Source of the DNA: Rhodanobacter sp.
Lineage (GTDB): Bacteria > Pseudomonadota > Gammaproteobacteria > Xanthomonadales > Rhodanobacteraceae
Direction: 5' to 3'
DNA: 64,000 nucleotides
NCBI GenBank assembly: GCA_004298045.1
Contig: SCRM01000003.1
Location: 43,738 to 107,737, forward strand
A program made the position numbers and the translations under genes. Positions 54,597 to 63,894 of this stretch are shown here, in pieces (within the stretch, counting starts at the first letter, position 1; every line of letters begins with the position of its first letter). The notes beneath the pieces are model-generated. The model was not told the origin of the DNA. It did not search any database and saw only the letters and a list, made by a program, of their open reading frames with translations.

Positions 54597-55558
54597 CTCG
54601 GCATCTCCCCGACCGGGGCCGTGCGGCCCGCAAAAAAGGAGATACGGTCGAGACCCGCGCGCTCGGGCTCCTTCCACTTATCGACCGTACCCGCCAGTTT
54701 CTTGAATGCCAGCGACGACGGCGCCGACGGCCAGGCGTCGACCACCGCCGCCTGGCGCTTGATCGCCTGGCGCAAACGCTCGTCGTGCGGGATGAAACCG
54801 ACCAGCTCGACGGTGACGTCGAGAAAACGGTCGCACACCCGCGCGAGCTTTTGATAGAGCGCGCGCGCATCGCCCTCGTTGCGCACCATGTTGGCCACCA
54901 TGCGCAGCCGGCGCACGCCGAAATCGCGGCTGAGCACCTTGGACAGCCCGTAGGCGTCGGTCAGCGAGGCCGGCTCGTCGCACACCACGAGGATCACTTC
55001 GGCCGCCGCCGAGGCAAACATGGTGACCGTGTCGGACAGCCCGGCCGCGGTGTCGATCAGGAGAAAATCCGGCACCTCGGCCAGGCTGTCGAATGCGCGG
55101 ATGATGGCGGCATGCTCGGTCGGGCTGAGCTGCGCGAGGCGCCGTGCGCCGGAGCCGGCCGGCACCACTTGCAGCCCGTCACGCACCGGGATCAGCAACT
55201 CCTGCAGCGTGCACTCGCCATCCAGCAGGTGGCCGATGTGACGCGCCGGGGTCAGGCCCAGCATCACATCCACGTTGGCCAGCCCGGTGTCGGCATCCAG
55301 CAGGATCACGTCTTTGCCGGCGGCCGCCAGCGCCATGCCGAGGTTGACCGCCACCGTGCTCTTGCCGACGCCGCCCTTGCCGCCGGCCACCGCAATCGTG
55401 CGGCACCCGCGCTGCGCCATCGGCACCGAGGTCAACAGGCCATCGGCCTGACGCAGGGTCACCGGCACCGCCTTGGTACCGGTGGCCGGCCTGGCCACCT
55501 TCGCAGCGAGCATCTGGGTGAGCCCGAACGCCTGATCCATTGCCATTTCCCTGCTCAT
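54593..55558 (-). CDS. fleN: flagellar number regulator FleN/FlhG
   Basis: This 321-residue MinD/ParA-type ATPase has the deviant Walker A GGKGGVGKSTVAVNLG, LLDADTGLANVDVML and DFLLIDTAAGLSD. The N-terminus (DQAFGLTQML) fits the FleQ/FlhF-contact segment. It limits polar flagellar number by antagonising FlhF and FleQ. Its start overlaps the flhF stop (55555-55558). No fleQ lies here. Confidence 0.92.
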   Translation of the reverse strand: MSREMAMDQAFGLTQMLAAKVARPATGTKAVPVTLRQADGLLTSVPMAQRGCRTIAVAGGKGGVGKSTVAVNLGMALAAAGKDVILLDADTGLANVDVMLGLTPARHIGHLLDGECTLQELLIPVRDGLQVVPAGSGARRLAQLSPTEHAAIIRAFDSLAEVPDFLLIDTAAGLSDTVTMFASAAAEVILVVCDEPASLTDAYGLSKVLSRDFGVRRLRMVANMVRNEGDARALYQKLARVCDRFLDVTVELVGFIPHDERLRQAIKRQAAVVDAWPSAPSSLAFKKLAGTVDKWKEPERAGLDRISFFAGRTAPVGEMPR

Positions 55559-56910
55559 GCCCCAACCATTGCCAGGCCGAAACGTTCGGCCATCACGCCG
55601 TCATCCGGCGCGCTGCCGCGCAGGGATTGCACGGTGCGGCACACCAGCGCCCGCGCATCCGCCTGCGCGATGTCTTCCGGCACGCGCTGGCCGTCGGTGG
55701 TGAAATCCAGCGCCAGCTGTTGCCGAATCAGCACCGACAGCGCGCCGCCAAGCGCCGGCGCCTCGTCCAGCTTGGACAAGATGCACGCCTGCGGCTGCAA
55801 GCGGCGATAGGCGCCGACCGCCTCTTCCAGGGCCTGCACCTGCGCATGCGCGGCCAGCACCAGGCTCACGCGCAGCGCACCGGCGCCGGACAGCAGTTCG
55901 AGTTGCTGGGTGAGCCGCGGGTCGCTGGCGGCCATGCCGGCGGTGTCGATCAGCACCGCGTGGCGGCCGGCCAGCATGTCCAGCACCTTGCGCAGGCTTT
56001 TTGCGTCGTACGCCGGATACACCTGCACCCCGAGCAGGCGGCCGTAATGTTCGAGCTGCGCCGCCGCGCCAATGCGGTAATGGTCGGTACTGACCAGCGC
56101 CACCTGCGCCGCGCCGTGGCGCATCACCGCACGCGCCGCGAGCTTGGCAATGGTGGTGGTCTTGCCCACGCCGGTGGGGCCGACCAGCGCCATCACCCCG
56201 CGCTCGTCGCCGCACAGGCTGCGCCCGCTCACCGTGAGGCTGCGGCTCAACAGGCCCAGCGGCAGATAGCGCGCCTGCTCGGCCGTGAGGTCGTCCGGCA
56301 GCTCGTCGGCCAGCCGGCGTGCGACGTCCGCCTCGATGCCGAGCCGGGTCAGCTCACGCAACACGCGGGCGCGCAGCGGACGCCGGCGTTCCAGATCGTT
56401 CCACCCGAGGCTGGAAAGCTGCCCTTCGAGCAGCTCGCGCAAGTCACCCACCTCGCTGCGCAGCTGCGCGGTTTCGCGCGCAGCATCGGCGAACGGCGCC
56501 GGCGGGCGCCCCTCGGCAGCGGCCACGGCGACGTGCGATGGCATCCGCGGCGACACTGCCGGCGCCGGGCGCGGGACCCGCGCCGTCACCCGGGCCAACC
56601 TGGCCTGGGCGGCCGGCTCCATCGGTGGCGCTGGCGGCGCGGCACGCACCGGCAACGGCGGGGGGGGCGGTGGAAGCGGCGGCACTGCAGCAGGCCGCGT
56701 CGCGGCCGCGACCTCCGGCAGCTCGTCGCGCGGCGTGCCTTGCCGCACCGCCTCGCGCACCAGCGCCTCGTCGTAGTCGATCGCGGCAATCACCTCGATG
56801 CCATCGGCCACCCGCCGCGTCGACAGGATCACCGCCTCCGGCCCCTGCTCCTCGCGTACCTCGCGCATGGCCTGACGCATGTCCGACGCGACGAATCGTT
56901 TGATCTTCAT
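55555..56910 (-). CDS. flhF: SRP-like GTPase FlhF
   Basis: This 451-residue GTPase places the flagellum at the pole. It has an N-terminal B domain (MKIKRFVASDMRQAMREVRE), a long Pro-rich linker (PPLPPPPPPLP), an N-domain helix bundle and a G domain with LVGPTGVGKTTTIAKLA, DHYRIGAAAQL, DTAGMAASD and ILSKLDEAPALG. The order flhA-flhF-fleN-fliA is that of polar flagellates. A large inverted repeat separates it from flhA. Confidence 0.93.
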   Translation of the reverse strand: MKIKRFVASDMRQAMREVREEQGPEAVILSTRRVADGIEVIAAIDYDEALVREAVRQGTPRDELPEVAAATRPAAVPPLPPPPPPLPVRAAPPAPPMEPAAQARLARVTARVPRPAPAVSPRMPSHVAVAAAEGRPPAPFADAARETAQLRSEVGDLRELLEGQLSSLGWNDLERRRPLRARVLRELTRLGIEADVARRLADELPDDLTAEQARYLPLGLLSRSLTVSGRSLCGDERGVMALVGPTGVGKTTTIAKLAARAVMRHGAAQVALVSTDHYRIGAAAQLEHYGRLLGVQVYPAYDAKSLRKVLDMLAGRHAVLIDTAGMAASDPRLTQQLELLSGAGALRVSLVLAAHAQVQALEEAVGAYRRLQPQACILSKLDEAPALGGALSVLIRQQLALDFTTDGQRVPEDIAQADARALVCRTVQSLRGSAPDDGVMAERFGLAMVGA

Positions 56911-56933
56911 GGATTACTCCGTAAGCGGGATTC

Positions 56934-57019
56934 GGGATGCGGGATTCGAGATTCGCAAGAGCCAAGGCGCCGCAAGTTCGCGGTATCGCTGCTTTTCCGA
57001 ATCTCGAATCCCGCATCCC
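56934..57019. repeat. 22-bp inverted repeat between flhA and flhF
   Basis: The arms at 56934-56955 and 56998-57019 are perfect inverted copies built from GGGATTC-type units (GGGATGCGGGATTCGAGATT and two further bases). They are 42 bases apart and fill the flhA-flhF spacer. Transcripts through it could fold into a long hairpin and partly uncouple flhF from flhA. It belongs to the dispersed heptamer family of this genome. Confidence 0.85.
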
Positions 57020-57031
57020 ACATCCCGGCTC

Positions 57032-59122
57032 CTAACGCCCCAACGCCTGCACCAATCTCACGCGGCGGTTGTCGGGGACTTCGTTGTAGGCGAGTACGTG
57101 CAGGTTTTGTGCCACATGGCGGGTGAAGCGGGCAAGCCAGGGGCGGAGCTGCGGGGCGACCAGCAAAATCGCGGGTTCACCGCTCAGTTCCTGCTTGCGC
57201 GCGGCTTCGGCCACGCTTTGCTGCAGGCGGTCGGCGAGGCCCGGTTCCACCGCGGCGCCGGCCACGCCGCCACCGGAGAGCGAGCCCAGCAGGATCTGTT
57301 CGAGTTCCGGCGCCAAGGTGATGACGGGCACCTCGGTGCCCAGGCCGGCGATTTCCTGCACGATCTGGCGGCCCAGCGCGACGCGCGCGGCAGCGGTGAG
57401 CACGCCGGGATCCTGACTCTGGCCAGCGTGTTCCGCCAAGGATTCGACGATGGTGCGCATGTTGCGGATCGGCACCTGCTCGGCGAGCAGGTTCTGCAAC
57501 ACCTTCACCACCACGCCCAGCGCGAGGCGCTTGGGTACCAGGTCTTCCACCAGCTTGGGCGCGCTTTGCGCGAGGCGGTCGAGCAGCTGCTGCGCGTCCT
57601 GGTGGCCGAGCAACTCGTGCGCGTGGTTGCCGAGGATGTAGGACAGGTGGGTGGCGATCACCGTCGCCGGGTCGACCACGGTGTAGCCATAGCTTTGCGC
57701 CAGCTCGCGCTGGCCCGGCTCGATCCACACCGCCTCCAGCCCGAATGCCGGGTCCTTGGTGGCAATGCCTTGCAAAGCGCCGCGCACCTGACCGGGGTTG
57801 ATCGCCATCAGCCGCTCGTTGTGCACCTCGGCCTCGCCCATCGGCACCCCCATCAGCACGATGCGGTAGGTGTTGGGGCCAAGGTCGAGGTTGTCGCGGA
57901 TGTGCACCGCGGGGATCAGAAAACCGAGATCCTGCGAGAGCTTGCGGCGCACCGACTTGATCCGCCCCATCAGTTCGCCGCCCTGGTTGACGTCCACCAG
58001 CGGAATCAGCCGGTAGCCCACCTCCAGCCCGAGCGCGTCGACGCTGGCGACGTCGTCCCAGCTCAGCTCGACCTTTTCCGGCGGCACCGCCGGTACCGCG
58101 GCATCGGCCGGCGCCGCCGCGAGCTTTTCGCGGGTCTCGCGCTGGCGCTTGAACAGCAGCCACGCCGCGCCGCCGCACACCGCGCCCAGCAGCAGGAACG
58201 CCACGTTCGGCATGCCGGGGATGATCCCCATCACGCCGAGCACCGCCGCCGCCACAGCCAGCGCGCGCGGCTGGCCGAACACCTGTCCGGCGAGCTGCCG
58301 GCCCATGTCCTGCGCCTTGGACACGCGGGTGACGATGATGGCGGTCGCGACCGACAGCATCAGCGCCGGCACCTGGGCGACCAGGCCATCGCCGATGGTC
58401 AGCAAGGTGTAGGTCTGCGCGGCCTCGCCGGCGGAGAGGTTGTGCTGCATCACGCCGATGAAGAAGCCGCCGATGATGTTGATCGCCAAAATGAGAATGC
58501 CGGCGACCGCGTCGCCGCGCACGAATTTCGAAGCGCCATCCATCGAACCGTAGAAATCCGCCTCCTCGCGCACCTCTTGCCGGCGTTCGCGCGCCTGTTC
58601 CTGGGTCAGCAGGCCGGCGTTCAAATCGGCGTCGATCGCCATCTGCTTGCCGGGCATCGAATCCAGGGTGAAGCGCGCGGTGACTTCCGACACGCGGGTG
58701 GCGCCCTTGGTCACCACCACGAAGTTGATGATGGTGATGATCGCGAACACCACCAGGCCGACAGCGAAGTTGCCGCCGATGACGAACTCGCCGAACGCCT
58801 CGATCACCTTGCCGGCAGCGCCGGGGCCGTCGTGGCCGTGCAGCAGCACCACGCGGGTGGAGGCAATGTTGAGCGCCAGGCGCAGCAGGGTGGCCATCAG
58901 CACCACGGTCGGGAACGCGGCGAATTCCAGCGGCCGCATCACGTACACCACCGCCAAGAGGATCACCAGCGACAACGCGATGTTGAAGCTGAACAGCATG
59001 TCCAGCAGAAACGGCGGCAGCGGCAACATCATCATTGCCAGCATCACCAGCAGCATCACCGGCGCGCCAAGCCCCCGCCGCGTGAGTTGCCTGAATTGGC
59101 CCAGCACCTGCGCACCCGTCAT
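57032..59122 (-). CDS. flhA: flagellar export gate protein FlhA
   Basis: This 696-residue protein has eight N-terminal helices (MLLVMLAMMMLPLPPFLLDM, LVILLAVVYVMRPLEFAAFP), the FHIPEP region with GEFVIGGNFAVGLVVFAIIT and the arginine-rich ARFTLDSMPGKQMAIDADLN, then a cytoplasmic domain that docks chaperone-substrate complexes. It uses proton flow to drive export through FliPQR. Length is standard (E. coli 692). It begins 15 bases after flhB. Confidence 0.95.
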   Translation of the reverse strand: MTGAQVLGQFRQLTRRGLGAPVMLLVMLAMMMLPLPPFLLDMLFSFNIALSLVILLAVVYVMRPLEFAAFPTVVLMATLLRLALNIASTRVVLLHGHDGPGAAGKVIEAFGEFVIGGNFAVGLVVFAIITIINFVVVTKGATRVSEVTARFTLDSMPGKQMAIDADLNAGLLTQEQARERRQEVREEADFYGSMDGASKFVRGDAVAGILILAINIIGGFFIGVMQHNLSAGEAAQTYTLLTIGDGLVAQVPALMLSVATAIIVTRVSKAQDMGRQLAGQVFGQPRALAVAAAVLGVMGIIPGMPNVAFLLLGAVCGGAAWLLFKRQRETREKLAAAPADAAVPAVPPEKVELSWDDVASVDALGLEVGYRLIPLVDVNQGGELMGRIKSVRRKLSQDLGFLIPAVHIRDNLDLGPNTYRIVLMGVPMGEAEVHNERLMAINPGQVRGALQGIATKDPAFGLEAVWIEPGQRELAQSYGYTVVDPATVIATHLSYILGNHAHELLGHQDAQQLLDRLAQSAPKLVEDLVPKRLALGVVVKVLQNLLAEQVPIRNMRTIVESLAEHAGQSQDPGVLTAAARVALGRQIVQEIAGLGTEVPVITLAPELEQILLGSLSGGGVAGAAVEPGLADRLQQSVAEAARKQELSGEPAILLVAPQLRPWLARFTRHVAQNLHVLAYNEVPDNRRVRLVQALGR

Positions 59123-59137
59123 GGTTTTGACTCTGCC

Positions 59138-60274
59138 TTACATGCGATAGGGCCCCATCAAGTCGGGATCGACCTCGGGGTTCGGCACTACCGGGGGTGC
59201 GTCGCCGTGCGCCACTGCCTGTTTCAGCTGGTACACGTAGACGAGCACCTGGGCCACCGCGACATACAGCGCCGCGGGGATTTCCCGGCCTACCTCGGTG
59301 CTTGCATACAAGGCGCGTGCCAACGGCGGCGCTTCGACCAACGGAATGCGATGCTCGCCCGCCACCGTGCGGATTTGCTGGGCCAAAAGGTCGGCGCCCT
59401 TCGCCAGCACGCGCGGCGCGCCGGACTTGCCGTCGTCGTAGCGCAGCGCCACGGCAAAGTGGGTGGGGTTGACCACCACCACGTCGGCCTTGGGCACGTC
59501 CTGCATCATGCGGCGCCGCGCCTGCGCCTGCTGCACCTGGCGCACGCGGCTCTTGATCTCGGGGCTGCCCTCGCTCTCCTTCATCTCGTCCTTGATCTCC
59601 TGCCGACTCATGCGCAGGTTCTTGGTGTAGTCGTATTTCTGGTACACCGCGTCGATGCCGCCGATCACGGCGAGGATCGCGCCAAACCACAGCCCAGCCT
59701 GGCCCAGCAGGCCGAGCGCCAACGCAATGCCGCCAAACACCGGGCCGCGCCCGGTCTGCAGCATGTCGCCCTGCCAGTGGCGCAACAGCAGCGCCAGCAG
59801 CACGCCGATGAAAATCACCTTGAGCAGCGCCTTGGCCAACTCCACCAGCCCGCGCACGGCAAAGATGCGGCCCAGCCCCTTGATCGGATCGAGCCGCTCC
59901 AACTTCGGCTGCAGCGCCTTGCCGCTGAAATTGAGCCCGCCGATGATGAGCGGCGCGCCAAGCGCGGCTACCAGCGTGGCGATCGCGACCGGCGCGAACA
60001 GCGCCAGCGCCTCGTGCAGCGCCTCGGCCAAGGCGCGTGCCGGCAAGGTGTCGCTGAACAGGGCGTCGCGCGAATATCCCAGCCCGATGCGGAAAATGCG
60101 CTGCGCATGTGCGAAGGATGCCGGCCCGCCAGCCATCAGCGCGGCCACTCCGGCCAGCACCACCGCCGCACCGGTCAGGTCGCGCGAACGCGGAACCTCG
60201 CCTTTTTCGCGCGATTCCTTCAGGCGTTTTTCGGTTGGCTGTTCGGTTTTTTCCTGGTCGCTGTCGTCGGCCAT
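59138..60274 (-). CDS. flhB: flagellar export switch protein FlhB
   Basis: This 378-residue protein starts with the typical cytosolic segment SDQEKTEQPTEKRLKESREK, has four membrane helices, and contains the autocleavage site NPTH (VVVVNPTHFAVALRYD), followed by the C-terminal domain ending VVPNPEVDPDLMGPYRM. Cleavage there changes export specificity after FliK feedback. A free FlhB-C-like protein is also encoded at 44136-44330. Confidence 0.95.
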   Translation of the reverse strand: MADDSDQEKTEQPTEKRLKESREKGEVPRSRDLTGAAVVLAGVAALMAGGPASFAHAQRIFRIGLGYSRDALFSDTLPARALAEALHEALALFAPVAIATLVAALGAPLIIGGLNFSGKALQPKLERLDPIKGLGRIFAVRGLVELAKALLKVIFIGVLLALLLRHWQGDMLQTGRGPVFGGIALALGLLGQAGLWFGAILAVIGGIDAVYQKYDYTKNLRMSRQEIKDEMKESEGSPEIKSRVRQVQQAQARRRMMQDVPKADVVVVNPTHFAVALRYDDGKSGAPRVLAKGADLLAQQIRTVAGEHRIPLVEAPPLARALYASTEVGREIPAALYVAVAQVLVYVYQLKQAVAHGDAPPVVPNPEVDPDLMGPYRM

Positions 60275-60277
60275 GGC

Positions 60278-61048
60278 CTAGCCTCCGAACAACTGGCGCA
60301 TCAGTGTCCAGGCGTCGTTCTGCAGCGCCGCGAACGCGCCCGGCAACGCGCGCAGCGAAAACCACAGCGCGACAAAACCAAGCGTCACGCTGATCGGAAA
60401 TCCCACCGCAAACAAGTTCATCGACGGCGCCGCGCGGCTGATCGCCGCAAACCCGATGTTGACCACCAGCAGTGCCGTCATCGCCGGCAAGGCCACGCGC
60501 ACCGCGCCGGCGAACAGCTGCCCGGCAAACACCAGCACCGCGTGCAAGCCGTTGGCGTCGATTCCCGGCGCACCCGCCGGCAGCCGGCGAAAGCTGTCGG
60601 CCAGGAGCGCGATGAGCTGCAAGTGGCCATCCAGCGCGAGAAACACCAGCGTCACCAGAATCAAATAGAACTGCCCGAGCACGTTCGCGTTCTGGCCTTC
60701 CTGCGGGTCGACCACCTCGGCAAAGCCCAGCCCCATGCTCTGCCCCACCAGCCCGCCGCCAAACGCCACCGCCTCGAACACCAGCTTCAGCACGAATCCC
60801 ACCGCCGCGCCCGCTGCGATCTGGGTCACCGCATCCAGCATGCCGGGCAGCCCCAGGCCGTTGACCGTGGCGGGCGCGAGTGGCGTCATCACCGCCGTGA
60901 GCACCATCACCAGCGCCGCGCGAAACCGCATCGGGATGACCGCGGCGCCAAAGATCGGCACCACCAGGCACAGCCCGCCCACCCGCGCCAACGCCCACAC
61001 GAACCGGCCCAGCCAACCCAGCAGCCAGGCCACGTCCAACGTGGTCAC
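60278..61048 (-). CDS. fliR: flagellar export protein FliR
   Basis: This 256-residue protein has six helices (VWALARVGGLCLVVPIFGAA, LGQFYLILVTLVFLALDGHL, MTALLVVNIGFAAISRAAPS). It forms the export core with FliP and FliQ. The start is GTG at 61048 (VTTLDVAWLLGW), overlapping the fliQ TGA (GTGA). The longer frame to 61114 lies inside fliQ and is rejected. Three bases separate its stop from flhB. Confidence 0.92.
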   Translation of the reverse strand: MTTLDVAWLLGWLGRFVWALARVGGLCLVVPIFGAAVIPMRFRAALVMVLTAVMTPLAPATVNGLGLPGMLDAVTQIAAGAAVGFVLKLVFEAVAFGGGLVGQSMGLGFAEVVDPQEGQNANVLGQFYLILVTLVFLALDGHLQLIALLADSFRRLPAGAPGIDANGLHAVLVFAGQLFAGAVRVALPAMTALLVVNIGFAAISRAAPSMNLFAVGFPISVTLGFVALWFSLRALPGAFAALQNDAWTLMRQLFGG

Positions 61049-61314
61049 CGAATCACTCCGGGCAACCCCTCGATGAGCTGGGTCGTGTAGTGCACCAAGA
61101 GCCGCAGCATCCACGGCCCCGCAATCAGCCCCACCAACGCCATCGCAATCAGCTTGGGGATGAACGAAAGCGTCATCTCGTTGATCTGTGTCGCCGCCTG
61201 GATCACGCCGATCAGCAGGCCCACCGCCAGCGCCGTGAGCAACAACGGCGCCGCCACCAGCATCGCCACGTACAGCGCGTGCTGGCCAATTTCCATCACC
61301 GATTCAGGGGTCAT
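61045..61314 (-). CDS. fliQ: flagellar export protein FliQ
   Basis: This 89-residue protein has two helices and the family start MTPESVMEIGQHALYVAM, with GLLIGVIQAATQINEMTLSF. It packs around FliP/FliR in the export gate. It is the first flagellar gene in the window; fliP and the earlier fli genes are not present upstream, where a repeat-filled spacer and a patatin gene follow, so the usual fliMNOPQR order is broken here. Confidence 0.93.
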   Translation of the reverse strand: MTPESVMEIGQHALYVAMLVAAPLLLTALAVGLLIGVIQAATQINEMTLSFIPKLIAMALVGLIAGPWMLRLLVHYTTQLIEGLPGVIR

Positions 61315-61405
61315 GCGCGTTTGCTCCGGCGCGCCCCTGTCCGTCATGAAATTGGCGGATGGCTGCGCTCACGACGGTACACAGCAAATTGCATGCCGGG
61401 GGGGC

Positions 61406-61665
61406 TGGGATTGGGGAGCTGGGATTGGAGATACGGGATTCGGGATTCGGGCAGAGCGCGCTGCGGCGAGCTTCAGCCCTGCGGGTCGGGCTTCAGTCCG
61501 ACAAACGGGGAATGGGGAATCGAGAATAGGGAATTGGGCAAAGCGTGCTGCAGCGAGCTTCAACCTCGTGGGTCGGGCTTCAGTCCGAAAAGCGGGGAAT
61601 CGAAAATCGAGTATGGGGAATCGGCAGAGCGCGCTGCGGCGACCCTCCGCCCTGCCCGACGGGCG
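61406..61665. repeat. tandem 86-87 bp repeat with REP and GGGATT units
   Basis: Two and a half copies of an 86-87 bp unit start near 61456, 61543 and 61629 (GCG[CT]GCTGC[GA]GCGA...). The two full copies include GTCGGGCTTCAGTCCGA hairpins and GGGGAATNG[GA] runs; 61406-61450 holds further GGGATT units. The array fills the 61315-61691 spacer upstream of fliQ and downstream of the patatin gene. No gene is seen. Confidence 0.8.
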
Positions 61666-61691
61666 GAGCGAGAAAAGCGACGGCGGCGCGG

Positions 61692-62852
61692 CTAGCCGCG
61701 GTGCACGTCGTGGGTGACGAAGGCCTGTTCGACGGAGGGGCGGGCGAACCACTGCGGATGATCCAGCGTGTGCTGCATGTCGGCCATGCCCGCCTGCCAG
61801 TGGGCGCGCATGCTGGCGGCGCTGAATTCGTAATCCTTGAAGTGGCCTTCGTACGGCTTGTCGCGGTAGATCAGGTGGATCAGGTTCACCTGCGCGCTGC
61901 AGGATTCCTGCGCGGCCGCAAGGAAGGCGGGATCCTCGCGCCGCGCCGGCGGCACCAGCGCCATCAGGTCCCGCAGCATGCGCTTGCGCGAGCGCGCTTC
62001 GCGCATCGCATCGGTGATCAGCCGGGTACGGCTGGAGTACTGGATCTCCTTGCCGCGGTCGGCGACGCCGGCGAGGTCGTGCGGCACTTCGCCGCGCGCG
62101 CTCCACAGATCCACCTGGAACACCAGCAGGTCGCGCTCCGGCTCATCGTGCAGCACGCGGTACAGCGGCGTGTTGGACACCATGCCGCCATCCCAGTAGT
62201 ACTCGCCGTCGATTTCCACCGCGGCAAACCCCGGCGGCAGCGCGCCGGAGGCCATGAAGTGCTCGGGACGCAGCTGCTGCTTCGTGTTGTCGAAATACAC
62301 GAAGTTGCCGGTGCGCACGTTCACCGCACCCACCGACACGTGCATCTGGCGCGGGTCGTTGATGCGGTCGAAATCGGCCAGGCGCTCCAGCGTGGCGCGC
62401 AGCGGCGTGGTGTCGTACCAGCTGGCCTTGTTCGGCGTCGCATGCGGCTCAAGGAACGGCGGCGGCATGCGCGGCCGGAAAAACCCCTTCTGGCCAGACA
62501 CCACCGCCGACCACGCGGCCACGCTGCTCAGTCCACCCTGCATCCCCGCCGGCAGCCCGCTGGCGTCAAACCACACCGGCACGCCGAGCCACGGCGGTGG
62601 CGTGCAGATGGTGTCCCAGAACGCGTGTAGCTGTTCGACCCGCCGCTCCGGCGGGTTGCCGGCAATGATCGCCGCGTTCAGCGCGCCGATGGAAATGCCG
62701 GCCACCCAGTGCGGGTGCACCCCAGCGCCAGCCAGCGCCTCGACCACGCCAGCCTGATACGCGCCCAGCGCGCCGCCGCCCTGCAGCACCAGCGCCACGT
62801 CCTGGTAATCGCGCGCGACTTGCGCCGCGAGGCTTTCGGTTGGCTCGGGCAT
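61692..62852 (-). CDS. patatin-like phospholipase family protein
   Basis: This 386-residue hydrolase has the oxyanion loop LQGGGALGAYQAG, the nucleophile Ser in GISIG (AGISIGALNAAI) and the catalytic Asp in WDGGM. The C-terminal half (SCSAQVNLIHLIYRDKPYEG, HFKDYEFSAASM) fits the DUF3734 extension. It follows the 3-hydroxybutyrate dehydrogenase gene by 4 bases, in one operon, which suggests a role in release of 3-hydroxybutyrate from storage polymer or its oligomers. Lipid deacylation is the alternative. Confidence 0.88.
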   Translation of the reverse strand: MPEPTESLAAQVARDYQDVALVLQGGGALGAYQAGVVEALAGAGVHPHWVAGISIGALNAAIIAGNPPERRVEQLHAFWDTICTPPPWLGVPVWFDASGLPAGMQGGLSSVAAWSAVVSGQKGFFRPRMPPPFLEPHATPNKASWYDTTPLRATLERLADFDRINDPRQMHVSVGAVNVRTGNFVYFDNTKQQLRPEHFMASGALPPGFAAVEIDGEYYWDGGMVSNTPLYRVLHDEPERDLLVFQVDLWSARGEVPHDLAGVADRGKEIQYSSRTRLITDAMREARSRKRMLRDLMALVPPARREDPAFLAAAQESCSAQVNLIHLIYRDKPYEGHFKDYEFSAASMRAHWQAGMADMQHTLDHPQWFARPSVEQAFVTHDVHRG

Positions 62853-62856
62853 CGGC

Positions 62857-63642
62857 TTACTGCATGAACCAGCCGTGGCTCACCACGAACGACTGCCCGG
62901 TCAGTGCCGCCGATGGGAAGGTGGCGAGGTAGAGCGCCGTCTGCGCAATATCGTCGACCGTGGTGAACACGCCGTCCACGGTGTCTTTCAGCATCACGTT
63001 CTTGATCACGTCGGCCTCGCTGATGCCCAGCTCCTTTGCCTGCTCGGGGATCTGCTTCTCGACCAGCGGCGTGCGCACGAAGCCGGGACAGATCACGTGC
63101 GAACGCACATGGTGCGGTGCGCCCTCCTTGGCCAGCGTGCGCGCCAGGCCAAGCAGGCCGTGCTTGGCGGCGACGTAGGGTGCCTTGAGTTTGGACGCCT
63201 CGTGCGAATGCACCGAGCCCATGTAGATCACGATGCCGCCGCGGTCGCCCTTGTACATGTGGCGCAGCGCCGCGCGGGTGGTGAGGAAGCCGCCGTCCAG
63301 ATGGATCGCCAGCATCTTCTTCCAGTCGGCAAAGCTGAACTGGTCGATCGGGTTGATGATCTGCACGCCGGCGTTGGAAACAAGGATGTCGAGCGCGCCG
63401 AACGCGGCGACGACCTGGTCGGTACCGGTGTCGACCGCCGCCTCGTTGGTGACGTCCATCGCCACCCCGAGCGCCTTGCCACCGGCCGCGTTGATCGCCG
63501 CCGCCGTCGCGTCGGCCGCCGCCTGGTTGATGTCGCAAATGGCGACCTTCGCGCCGTTCTTTGCGTACAACTCGGCAATCGCCTTGCCGATGCCGCTGGC
63601 TGCGCCGGTGACCAGCGCAACCTTGCCGTCGAGACTACCCAT
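62857..63642 (-). CDS. bdhA: 3-hydroxybutyrate dehydrogenase
   Basis: This 261-residue short-chain dehydrogenase has the NAD site [18 protein letters not shown] in VSNAGVQI, the catalytic Ser in MGSVHSHEA and YVAAKHG (Tyr-x-x-x-Lys). The tail [12 protein letters not shown] is the signature of 3-hydroxybutyrate dehydrogenases. It oxidises (R)-3-hydroxybutyrate to acetoacetate. It is the first gene of a two-gene operon with the patatin-like hydrolase. Confidence 0.88.
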   Translation of the reverse strand: MGSLDGKVALVTGAASGIGKAIAELYAKNGAKVAICDINQAAADATAAAINAAGGKALGVAMDVTNEAAVDTGTDQVVAAFGALDILVSNAGVQIINPIDQFSFADWKKMLAIHLDGGFLTTRAALRHMYKGDRGGIVIYMGSVHSHEASKLKAPYVAAKHGLLGLARTLAKEGAPHHVRSHVICPGFVRTPLVEKQIPEQAKELGISEADVIKNVMLKDTVDGVFTTVDDIAQTALYLATFPSAALTGQSFVVSHGWFMQ

Positions 63643-63894
63643 GAGCCATCTCCTTGCAGGTGAAGCCTCGATTGTAGGCGGCGGGTGTTACCGCACCATG
63701 AGGCTTTCGTCCATGGGCCGGCGGGCGCGAACCAAGACCGGAGACCGCTTCGGGCGGCAAGTTCCCGCAGCCGTCGCGAGAAGATGCGTTCGCGCCGGCG
63801 GACGCTGTGGACAATGACGCTGCGGGTTTTGCGTTGGGCGCGGCATCAGGGCGGTTTCGTGCAGCACCAGCGGTGGGCGTGGCACTAGAGCGGT

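Noticed and set aside
57177..61016. A 1279-codon minus-strand frame spanning flhA, flhB and fliR in a shifted phase
   Set aside because: It is out of frame with the three real genes, which each have good starts, stops and motifs.
56879..61090. A 1403-codon plus-strand open frame opposite flhA-flhB-fliR
   Set aside because: It is antisense to intact, clearly conserved flagellar genes, is His/Arg/Gln-rich without domains, and reflects third-position GC bias.
63688..63885. A 65-codon minus-strand ORF near the right edge
   Set aside because: Arg/Pro-rich, no motif and no clear start signal; more likely spacer before the dispersed repeat.
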